From JAHDCC01 sp964551835 (GTDB lineage: Bacteria; Actinomycetota; Acidimicrobiia; Acidimicrobiales; SZUA-35), in the NCBI GenBank assembly GCA_964551835.1, contig CAZKEM010000040.1, forward strand, positions 1-23,701: a stretch of 23,701 nt of DNA, given 5' to 3'. The position numbers and the translations under genes are program-made. The stretch's first letter is position 1. Every line of letters starts with the position of its first letter. Positions 7,456 to 15,306 of the stretch are shown here, in pieces. Below the pieces are notes generated by a model. That model had not been told where the DNA came from. It searched no databases and worked only from the letters and a program-made list of their open reading frames with translations.

Positions 7456-8564
7456 GGTCGGCCTTTAAAATAGTTAGTGGGCGAGTGCGGAAGCTCAGTG
7501 ACTACGCAAGGTACGACGTTGTCCCTGACGATGGCATTCAATTTTGTGTGGATTTCAGCGGCCGAACGATCAATGTATGCCATCGCGACGGGAGAATCCA
7601 ATGTTGGTCCGTAGCCTCCGCTGCTAATTACGCCGACTTGGTCCCCCTCGAGGTTCGTCAACTTCGTTTTGTCTCGGATCGGTCGACGCCCTTGAGCGAG
7701 AACCCCGACACGGATTCGTCGTGGACCGTTTTCGAGCTGGTCGAGTATTATTTTCGCTCCGGGAAAATCTGCTCGTTCTCGTCGGGCTTTCCCGATGGTC
7801 CATGCCAAGCCGGCCTCGATAGGAGTAGTCGATTCGTCTAGGTCGTTTCCGTAGAGGCATAAACCGGCCTCGAGTCGCAGGCTATCTCGGGCACCGAGCC
7901 CAGCGGGTTTGACCTGATCAAATTCGAGAAGGGTGCGTGCGAGCGCCTCGGCATCGGCGTTCGGCACTGACAGTTCGAATCCAGCCTCACCCGTGTAGCC
8001 GCTGCGGCTAACCAGGACCCGTATACCGGCTAGCTCTGTTTCCACTGTGCCCATGAAGTTGATCTGGGTCGCCGCTTGGCTTAGCTTGCCGACGACTGCG
8101 GCTGCGGCTGGCCCCTGCAGAGCGAGTAGAGCAGAGTCGGTCACCTCTGTAAGCTGGCTTGCGTCGAATTCTTTTGACAGGATACGTGCCACCGTTGCCC
8201 GTCGAGCTGCGTTGGAAACGATCCTAATCTTTGACTCAAGTCGAGAGACGATGAAGTCGTCGAGCACACCACCATCCAACGTTGTGAACAGGCCGTAACG
8301 ACTACGTCCTGGTTTGACCGCCGCGATATTGGTCGGGGTGAGACGTTCGATAACCGCTACGTTGGTCTCGTTGTCAACGATGTCGTGTATGGCCATGTGT
8401 GAAACGTCGAACAGTGCTGCTGAACTGCGGCACCAGCGATGTTCGGCGACGACGCCCTCGTACTGAATCGGGAGCTCCCAACCGGCGAATGGAACAAGCC
8501 GTCCTCCTAATTCCGTATGGAGGGCATTGAGGGCGGTCTTTTGGAGATCAGTTGCGTTTTCCAT
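7452..8564 (-). CDS. gcvT: Aminomethyltransferase, T protein of the glycine cleavage system
   Basis: GcvT releases ammonia from the aminomethyl-lipoyl H protein and transfers the one-carbon unit to tetrahydrofolate. Signatures are KTALNALHTELGGRLVPFAG at the N terminus, SSAALFDVSHMA, TLDGGVLDDFIVSR with the family's acidic active-site region, SRSGYTGEAGFELSVP, and GARDSLRLEAGLCLYGNDLD. I chose the ATG at 8564 (370 residues), which starts directly before the conserved N terminus. A GTG 24 codons upstream (8636) would add a stretch unlike the family. A GGAAAG stretch lies rather far upstream of the chosen ATG. The gene is the first of a gcvT-gcvP pair. I looked for a glycine riboswitch in the 181-bp upstream region and did not recognise one. 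Confidence 0.96.
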   Translation of the reverse strand: MENATDLQKTALNALHTELGGRLVPFAGWELPIQYEGVVAEHRWCRSSAALFDVSHMAIHDIVDNETNVAVIERLTPTNIAAVKPGRSRYGLFTTLDGGVLDDFIVSRLESKIRIVSNAARRATVARILSKEFDASQLTEVTDSALLALQGPAAAAVVGKLSQAATQINFMGTVETELAGIRVLVSRSGYTGEAGFELSVPNADAEALARTLLEFDQVKPAGLGARDSLRLEAGLCLYGNDLDESTTPIEAGLAWTIGKARRERADFPGAKIILDQLENGPRRIRVGVLAQGRRPIRDKTKLTNLEGDQVGVISSGGYGPTLDSPVAMAYIDRSAAEIHTKLNAIVRDNVVPCVVTELPHSPTNYFKGRP

Positions 8565-8745
8565 AATCAAACCGGGTCTTTCCTTATGACTTCTGGGCGT
8601 ATCCGAGATTGCGGACATCCAATTGGGTTCACCCACGCTGGGGCAAGAAGTCCACCCGGGGTCGTATCCACGGCAGCGTGTTCACATCCGAATCCTTGTG
8701 ACCTTTAGGATCCTACTGTATGAAAGACCAGATTTCAGGAGATGG

Positions 8746-9348
8746 TCATCCGGCCGTCTTTGTCCACATGTCGACGATCTCGTCCGGGCTGAGTTGGCCA
8801 GCTGAACGAGCGACGACCTTATGGTCGGCATCGAGATATACGACGTAGGGGAATGGGCCCGAACCGTACGAGGCTAGTGCGTCGTTGTCCCCGTTGTCGC
8901 TAATCGTTGGTGGTTGGAAGCCTTCTTTTTCGAGCCATTCAGACGGAGGGAAGTTGCCTTGGTTACCTCGTACATCAGTTGAGATGGCGTAGATATCGAG
9001 TTCGGCCGGCTGCTCGCCTTTCTCTATCAGGTCGGCGACGACCGGCACTTCGTCTTGGCAGTGCCGGCACCAGTGGGCGATGAAGTATATTGCTTTTGCT
9101 CGGCCGTCTGCCTTGATTGCTGCTGGCTCGCCGTTCATGTCTGTACCGGTGATTTCGGGGGCGACCTGACCAACGGCGGCGTCTTCGCCGTCGGAGGTCC
9201 ATGCGGGTAAGGCTTCGCCTTCGATGGTTACCTCTGCCGTTACAGTTTCGCCCTCGGAAGAACATGCGCTAGTGAGGAGGGCTAACGAAACAATAACGGC
9301 TATCGGATAGAGGAAGGAACGGGATTTGATCGTTTGCAGGGTGAACAT
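8746..9348 (-). CDS. Thioredoxin-fold (TlpA/redoxin-like) lipoprotein
   Basis: The N terminus is a lipoprotein signal: positive residues, a hydrophobic stretch (FLYPIAVIVSLALL), then the lipobox LTSAC with C29 as the lipidated residue. The mature part has a thioredoxin fold: APEITGTDMNGEP near residue 63, AIYFIAHWCRHCQDEVPVV with redox-active cysteines C94 and C97, and the cis-proline segment GPFPYVVYLDADHKV near the C terminus. The CRHC dipeptide is not that of thioredoxin (CGPC), so partners and redox potential may differ. It probably acts as an extracytoplasmic thiol oxidoreductase. A GGAG sequence precedes the ATG with suitable spacing. It is transcribed away from the neighbouring lytic transglycosylase, with a 199-bp divergent region between the chosen starts. 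Confidence 0.88.
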   Translation of the reverse strand: MFTLQTIKSRSFLYPIAVIVSLALLTSACSSEGETVTAEVTIEGEALPAWTSDGEDAAVGQVAPEITGTDMNGEPAAIKADGRAKAIYFIAHWCRHCQDEVPVVADLIEKGEQPAELDIYAISTDVRGNQGNFPPSEWLEKEGFQPPTISDNGDNDALASYGSGPFPYVVYLDADHKVVARSAGQLSPDEIVDMWTKTAG

Positions 9349-9387
9349 GAGGTCTCCGAAAGTCTGGTCTAACGCTGTGCTTAGTCT

Positions 9388-9410
9388 AGTCGGTAGTCGC
9401 AGACTCGACT
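9388..9410. repeat. Imperfect inverted repeat in divergent promoter region
   Basis: The left arm AGTCG-gt-AGTC pairs with the right arm GACTCGACT: nine base pairs with a 2-nt bulge and the spacer GCA. It lies 40-62 bp upstream of the thioredoxin-like lipoprotein start. It may be an operator or a leader hairpin; no regulator can be assigned. Confidence 0.35.
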
Positions 9411-9547
9411 GATCGCCAGGTAGTGTTCGTGGTGAGGTGTCATGTTGCTAGTCGGTCATCTCCGGCAGCACCGTACGGCAGGGTGGTCTGTTCGCGGGCT
9501 CGAATGGTTTGGTTGGGCCCAAAGATTTACCGATATTGTGGTTGCCA

Positions 9548-10570
9548 ATGCTATGCTCAATTCTCCAGCTCCCTAAACGACCCGTTGCCTGGCGCTCTAC
9601 GGCCCTGTTTTTGGCGCTGACCCTGACTTCGGCTTGTTCTGGTAATCAGACATCCGCTGGCGATTCGACCCAATTACCCGTGATCAGCGCCGAAACCACA
9701 GCACCTTCACCGGCCCCAACTTCTGCGGCTCCGAACACTACCGAAACGACCGCTGAGGTTGACCTAAACGAGTTGCCGCTTCCCGGCTCTGCCGCAGAAC
9801 TAGCCCAGCAGATCAGTGAGGTAGAGCTGGCCATTGTCGACCCTGAAACTCCTGTCGAACAGTTGAGTTCTTTGGGCCGCCGTCAACAAGCCCTGTACCA
9901 GTTGCTCGATATTCAGCGAGACTGGGTTCCCGAAGTCGAAGCTGGAATCGACCCAACCCTCAAAACGGTGTTCGACCAAAATTGGCAAGCTAAACAAGCC
10001 CTGACGTCGTTGGTGGGCACTGAGAGGGTCCACAGTTCGCTACCTGCGTGGCGGCTTGTCGAGCCCGACCCGGCCGACGAATTGCTAGGTCACTATAAGG
10101 CTGCTGAAGGGGCGACTGGAATCGATTGGGAGTATGTAGCCGCGATCAACCTGGTCGAAACCAGGATGGGTCGAATAGAGGGCGTATCGACGGCGGGAGC
10201 GGTCGGCCCGATGCAGTTTCTCCCGACGACATGGAACGAATGTTGCGAAGGTGATCCAACGAATACTTCCGATGCCATCAGGGGTGCGGCCAAATACTTG
10301 ACCGATCGTGGCGGACCATCAGATATGGATAAAGCAATTCTCGGCTACAACAATTCTCAATTCTACGTTGACGCGGTGAAGGCCTACGCAGACGTTCTAC
10401 GCGTGGACGAGCGGAGCTATTACGCCTACCACGGCTGGGAGGTCTACTTCCAAACTTCTGAAGGTCTCATTCTGATGCCGTCGGACTATGAGGAAAGCGA
10501 AGAGGTCCCGGTAGGCGAGTGGTTAAAGGAAAACCCGAACACGGCCTTTCCCGATGGGTACAACAAGTAG
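9548..10570 (+). CDS. Lytic transglycosylase-domain lipoprotein
   Basis: A secreted lipoprotein with a lysozyme-like lytic transglycosylase domain, expected to cleave peptidoglycan between MurNAc and GlcNAc. The signal has a basic start (KRPVAWR), a hydrophobic stretch and the lipobox LTSAC. A Thr/Pro/Ala-rich linker and a helical segment of about 100 residues follow. The catalytic domain begins near residue 190: YVAAINLVETRMGRIEGVS, with E204 as the expected acid, then TAGAVGPMQFLPTTW, then DAIRGAAKYLTDRGG and AILGYNNSQFYVDAVKAYA. These match the transglycosylase family common in actinobacteria. The ATG at 9548 gives a normal signal peptide; a TTG at 9509 would add 13 residues. Neither start has a good Shine-Dalgarno sequence, so the start is uncertain. 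No partner gene is nearby. Confidence 0.88.
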   Translation: MLCSILQLPKRPVAWRSTALFLALTLTSACSGNQTSAGDSTQLPVISAETTAPSPAPTSAAPNTTETTAEVDLNELPLPGSAAELAQQISEVELAIVDPETPVEQLSSLGRRQQALYQLLDIQRDWVPEVEAGIDPTLKTVFDQNWQAKQALTSLVGTERVHSSLPAWRLVEPDPADELLGHYKAAEGATGIDWEYVAAINLVETRMGRIEGVSTAGAVGPMQFLPTTWNECCEGDPTNTSDAIRGAAKYLTDRGGPSDMDKAILGYNNSQFYVDAVKAYADVLRVDERSYYAYHGWEVYFQTSEGLILMPSDYEESEEVPVGEWLKENPNTAFPDGYNK

Positions 10571-10595
10571 CAGCGCAGCTTCGTTGAACGTATGT

Positions 10596-10963
10596 TCATG
10601 AAGAACGACCTTTAACGAGAAGGGGTTTCAAGACGGTATCGAGTTGTTCCAGAGTCTGGACCAGAGTCTTCAGTTCTAACGAAGTGAAGTCGCCGAACAC
10701 CTGTTGACGTTCAAGAACAGCGCGTTTATGAAGTTCGTCTGCGAGGTCTTGGCCCTATTCGGAAAGCGTGAGAACACAGCTGCGCCGGTCAGCTGGGTCG
10801 TCTTGGCGTTCGATGACTCCAGATTTATTTGGTGAATCCGGTACGCAACGGCGTTACTCAGTGATGTTGAGTTGAGGACACTGTCCGGGTCGTCCATTTT
10901 CGATTTACTCATGGCCCAACCCGTTCGCCAACGTAGTACGCAGAGTTGGGCGGTCCCGCAACA
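10596..10963 (-). pseudogene. Broken MarR-family transcriptional regulator
   Basis: Two reading frames of the reverse strand together give a MarR winged-helix protein. The first frame (10963 to about 10829) reads LCVLRWRTGWAMSKSK and then TSLSNAVAYRIHQ, which aligns with the recognition-helix region. After a net loss of one base at 10824-10828, the second frame reads SGVIERQDDPADRRSCVLTLSE, the classic MarR wing, followed by an in-frame TAG at 10755-10757, where relatives have a sense codon (a single C-to-T change from CAG would suffice). It continues as GQDLADELHKRAVLERQQVFG to a TGA at 10596. The N-terminal helix is missing: a TAA closes the frame upstream and there is no usable start. The gene fills most of the 445 bp between the transglycosylase and oxygenase genes. 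Confidence 0.8.
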
Positions 10964-10975
10964 CAGGTTGCCGCT

Positions 10976-10999
10976 ACCTACATAACCTTATCGGTAGGT
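10976..10999. promoter_or_regulatory. Nested palindrome upstream of the MarR pseudogene, possible relict operator
   Basis: ACCTAC (10976-10981) pairs with GTAGGT (10994-10999), and between them ATAA-CC-TTAT forms an inner inverted repeat. A 24-bp AT-rich palindrome of this kind, right upstream of the marR reading frame, resembles an autoregulatory MarR operator. It is also 16 bp downstream of the oxygenase stop codon, but lacks the GC-rich stem and T-run of a terminator. The role is inferred. Confidence 0.35.
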
Positions 11000-11015
11000 G
11001 CTTCGTCTGGCAAAA

Positions 11016-12200
11016 CTAGCCTGTTTGCTGGCGCTCAACCATCTGACTATGGAACTGGTGGAAGTCGAGCCGGTTGTCTAAGGCGTCGATCATTAAGTTC
11101 GCCAGGGTTGTCGGTGCTAACCCATCTACGGGTGGGTTGGTGTCGAGGTTGGTAGGGAATGGATAGCCATCCGCTGCGCACCGAACGGCTCTCTTCGCAT
11201 CTATCGGTGATAGCTGGTTTGTCTCGGTAAGTGCTAGTAAAGCTGGGTATAACACGTTGCAAAGTTCGACCCGGTCGACCGTTTCCATGGCTCGCCCGAA
11301 CGCAGATGAGACCTGGAGGAGGTTCAGCATTCGATTGCAGTCCGCCGTCTGGTTCGACCCAGCCGCATGGTAAAGCGCTGGGTTGAAGAACAGAGCGTCG
11401 CCTTTCGATAGCGGCAGAGCGACGTGGCGTTCGGCAAATAATTGCTGGTAGCTCCCTAGCCGGTAGGTGAGGTACCCGGCTTCGAACCGTTGAGAAAAAG
11501 GTAACAGTCGAGTTGGGCCACTTTCAAGCGGCACGTCACAGTGGGCAATCCCGCCTTGGAGAGTCAACGCCATCGAAAGTTCGTGAACATGTCGCGGGTA
11601 ACCGATCGCGTCCTCGACGGTTTGAAAGCCGAGGTGATAGTCTCGGTGGGCTTGTTGAGCGGAGGCTCCAGGTCGTACGACATTGACCTGTGAGGTCACC
11701 TGATAGTTTGGTCCAAGCCACGCCTCGCTGGCCAGGGCGACAATATCGTTGGCGTAGTACCGAGCAAAAACATGTGGGTCTTCGCGCCCAAGTTTTTCTA
11801 AGGCATTCCAAATACGGTCGTTTGTGCCCGGTTCGGCGAAATGGTCTCCACCCAGATTTTGTTGGTTTTCCTCACTGATGATCTGTTGAAAGATCTCGGT
11901 CGTTTCGTCCAGAACTGCGTGGTCTTCGTAGGCTTGCTCGACCACAAACACGCCGGCCCCTGTCTTTAGAACTCCGGCCCATTCGTCTAACACCTCGGCC
12001 CAGTCATCTTCTGCGATGCGTCGCTGTCGAAGATCTGGCGCCGAATATATCGGCACCTCTTCAACGGTCGTGCGCGCATGGCAGACGTTGGCAACGTCAG
12101 TTCGTCGAGCGAGCACGGCCTCAAACTCTTCGGTATTATCGGACGGTGGGTTGAACCGGCGGAGGTATGGGCCGGATTGGCTGTCTTGATCGTCCGACAT
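11016..12200 (-). CDS. Phytanoyl-CoA dioxygenase (PhyH)-family Fe(II)/2-oxoglutarate oxygenase
   Basis: The protein matches the PhyH superfamily of non-haem iron, 2-oxoglutarate-dependent oxygenases. The iron ligands appear to be H185 and D187 in AQQAHRDYHLG and H278 in FFNPALYHAAGSN. The arginine in NRMLN, about nine residues later, would hold 2-oxoglutarate. The conserved ESGPTRLLPFSQRFE lies between them. Substrates in this family include acyl-CoAs, ectoine, phosphonates and many secondary metabolites, so no substrate can be named. It starts 5 bp after the stop of iolA and is the last gene of the lacI-iolA-phyH unit, so it should be controlled with inositol catabolism. It has 394 residues, longer than the roughly 300 typical; the N-terminal 100 residues are less familiar. 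Confidence 0.82.
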   Translation of the reverse strand: MSDDQDSQSGPYLRRFNPPSDNTEEFEAVLARRTDVANVCHARTTVEEVPIYSAPDLRQRRIAEDDWAEVLDEWAGVLKTGAGVFVVEQAYEDHAVLDETTEIFQQIISEENQQNLGGDHFAEPGTNDRIWNALEKLGREDPHVFARYYANDIVALASEAWLGPNYQVTSQVNVVRPGASAQQAHRDYHLGFQTVEDAIGYPRHVHELSMALTLQGGIAHCDVPLESGPTRLLPFSQRFEAGYLTYRLGSYQQLFAERHVALPLSKGDALFFNPALYHAAGSNQTADCNRMLNLLQVSSAFGRAMETVDRVELCNVLYPALLALTETNQLSPIDAKRAVRCAADGYPFPTNLDTNPPVDGLAPTTLANLMIDALDNRLDFHQFHSQMVERQQTG

Positions 12201-12205
12201 GACGA

Positions 12206-13702
<1,497 letters not shown>

Positions 13703-13754
13703 GATGTGCCTTTCACGTGGTCACCCCGGGCAAAGACCAATGGGGATATGTCGG

Positions 13755-14756
13755 TTACTTTCGTTCGGCGGCTTGGGCAGTTGAAGCTCGAGTGACCAAA
13801 TGTGGTTCGACGAACTCGTGGACGGTTTCGGTTCTGCCATCGATTCGTTCAGACAGTAATTCCATAGCTCGGCGCCCGAGTTGTTCACGGGGCTGATGGA
13901 TAGTCGTGAGGCTTACAGTACCGATAGCCGCCAGGATACTGTCGTCGTAGCCGACGATCGAAACATCGCCGGGGACGTCCATACCTATTTCGTTTAGGTA
14001 AGTCATCACGCCAATAGCCGAAAGGTCATTGCCAGCAAAGACCGCAGTTGGTGGGTCTGTGAGGTTGAAGATTTGCTTGGCGGCCTCGTAGCCAGCTGTT
14101 TCATTAAAGTCGCCATCAACGACGATCGGGGCGAGGCCGCGGTTCATCATTGCTTTAGTGAACGCGCTGCGGCGTTCGGGTGCTCCGGCCCCGTTGCCTG
14201 AGTTGATGTGGGCTATTTGTTTGTGGCCAAGTGCAGCCAGGTGTTCGACGGCTAGTTCTGCTCCGTGGGTCTCGTGGTTTGTCACGGTGTCGCAGGTGCT
14301 GGGCTCGGCGAATGCGTTTACACCCACCAATGGTATTTGGGAACCATAGTCTTCTAATAGTGCGGTAGAGAGTCGGGCACTTCCGAGAACGATGCCGTCG
14401 ACTCGCAGGTTTAGCAGCGAATCAATTGCGGCTCGTTCGCCTGATTCTCGTTGCCAGCCCGAGGTTATCAGAACTTCTAGACCCGTTTCGATGGCGGCTT
14501 CGGCGACCCCTTCGGCCATTTCGGTGAAAAAGGGGTTGTGGAGGTCATTTAGCATGACCCCGACGGTCATTGTTCGGCCACTGGCCAAACTGCGCGCCCA
14601 CAGGTTTGGGCGATAACCGAGTTCCTCGGCGGCATTGACGACCTTGGCCTTGCTCTGATCGCTGACTCTGGGCGAGCTACTCATCACGAGTGATACAAGA
14701 GACCTAGAGACCCCCGCCCTTGCTGCTACGTCATCCATCGTTGGTCGGTCCGCCAT
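13755..14756 (-). CDS. LacI-family transcriptional regulator, probable inositol repressor
   Basis: The N terminus carries the LacI helix-turn-helix: MDDVAARAGVSRSLVSLVMS at residues 7-26, then SSPRVSDQSKAKVVNAAEEL and the hinge region GYRPNLWARSLASGR. The rest is a periplasmic-binding-like effector domain, with VGVMLNDLHNPFF, DGIVLGSA, AVFAGNDLSAIGVM and VSIVGYDDS. It is transcribed away from the sugar transporter and iol genes and lies directly upstream of iolA, so it is the likely local repressor, relieved by inositol or a catabolite. A perfect 16-bp palindrome with a central CG sits at 14925-14940, and a degenerate copy at 14774-14789 is 18 bp upstream of its own start, which suggests autoregulation. 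Its ligand is not shown by sequence. Confidence 0.92.
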   Translation of the reverse strand: MADRPTMDDVAARAGVSRSLVSLVMSSSPRVSDQSKAKVVNAAEELGYRPNLWARSLASGRTMTVGVMLNDLHNPFFTEMAEGVAEAAIETGLEVLITSGWQRESGERAAIDSLLNLRVDGIVLGSARLSTALLEDYGSQIPLVGVNAFAEPSTCDTVTNHETHGAELAVEHLAALGHKQIAHINSGNGAGAPERRSAFTKAMMNRGLAPIVVDGDFNETAGYEAAKQIFNLTDPPTAVFAGNDLSAIGVMTYLNEIGMDVPGDVSIVGYDDSILAAIGTVSLTTIHQPREQLGRRAMELLSERIDGRTETVHEFVEPHLVTRASTAQAAERK

Positions 14757-14773
14757 CAGGTTATCTATCGTAT

Positions 14774-14789
14774 AGTGGAGCGCGTGAAT
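14774..14789. promoter_or_regulatory. Degenerate second copy of the LacI-type operator
   Basis: The sequence AGTGGAGCGCGTGAAT matches the perfect palindrome at 14925-14940 at 11 of 16 positions, with 7 of 8 in the left half. It lies just upstream of the regulator start, where it could allow autoregulation. The centre-to-centre distance of 151 bp is close to a whole number of helical turns, so looping between the two sites is possible. This is inference from similarity only. Confidence 0.35.
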
Positions 14790-14881
14790 TTCGTCATCTT
14801 AACACAAGTGAAATAAGACAGGGGATACTCGTAGTCCCGTCAGAAATGGTGCGTTTAGTAGTTTGTTGGGACTCTGAGTGG

Positions 14882-14910
14882 TTGCATAATTGCGGAATCA
14901 AGTTTACTAT
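14882..14910 (+). promoter_or_regulatory. Putative housekeeping-sigma promoter of the transporter/iol operon
   Basis: TTGCAT (14882-14887) and TACTAT (14905-14910) are separated by 17 bp and match the consensus at 3 and 4 of 6 positions. A start site near 14917 would put the perfect palindrome at about +9 to +24, a good position for repression. The call rests on spacing and on the nearby operator, not on strong boxes. Confidence 0.35.
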
Positions 14911-14924
14911 GAAGTTGGTCACGG

Positions 14925-14940
14925 AGTAGAGCGCTCTACT
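14925..14940. promoter_or_regulatory. Perfect 16-bp palindrome, putative operator of the LacI-family regulator
   Basis: AGTAGAGCGCTCTACT is identical to its own reverse complement. It has the even length and the central CG step typical of LacI-family operators. It lies between the divergent regulator and transporter genes, just downstream of a plausible promoter. Binding by the adjacent regulator is inferred. Confidence 0.7.
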
Positions 14941-15306
14941 TTCTCGATTTAGGTCGAATCTCAGAATGAGAGGAGTTGCGGTAATGCTGAACTATGCAGT
15001 TGAATCAAAATCCATAGCGTTGCGTCTTGTATCGACGTCGACGATGGTGGCAGCCCAACCTTGCTCTCAGTCAAAAGATTGTGGCGCACAAGGTTTACAA
15101 AAAGCGGGATCGATGAGCTTTAGCTCTCGACGGTGTTACGGCGGGGATCAATACGAACACTCAGCCAGCCGACACCCAGCGCCGAATTGGCCACGCTTGG
15201 AAGATCTCAACGGTATGCATCAAGGCACAACGCCAATCAGGCTTTGCGACCAAAGTACTGTCGAGAGCAGTAAAGAGATACATAGTCAATTTGAGAGGGG
15301 AAGTGC

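Larger units (their letters stand above)
14757..15306. other. Divergent control region between the regulator and transporter genes, with long leader
   Basis: This 550-bp stretch has no recognisable protein gene. From left to right it holds a degenerate operator-like site (14774-14789), a plausible plus-strand promoter (14882-14910), a perfect palindrome (14925-14940), a small hairpin TCTCA-GAA-TGAGA (14959-14971) and a leader of about 390 nt before the binding-protein ATG. Within the leader, CTTTA plus GCTCTCGAC (15118-15131) can pair with GTCGAGAGC plus TAAAG (15260-15275, with a 2-nt bulge), closing a 128-nt domain. A GAGAGGGGAA Shine-Dalgarno sequence precedes the ATG at 15307. An open frame spans much of the leader, but its product resembles no family I know. 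Confidence 0.6.

Noticed and set aside
8565..8636. GTG start of gcvT at 8636
   Set aside because: The extra 24 residues do not resemble the GcvT N terminus; the ATG at 8564 begins right before the conserved segment.
8565..8745. A glycine riboswitch upstream of gcvT
   Set aside because: I looked for the conserved tandem aptamer core on the minus strand and could not recognise it. Two GGATACG copies are present but do not fit the pattern.
10676..10912. A 78-codon minus-strand open frame taken as a small intact gene
   Set aside because: Only its first third matches MarR; after the frameshift the MarR sequence continues in another frame, so this is part of a pseudogene.
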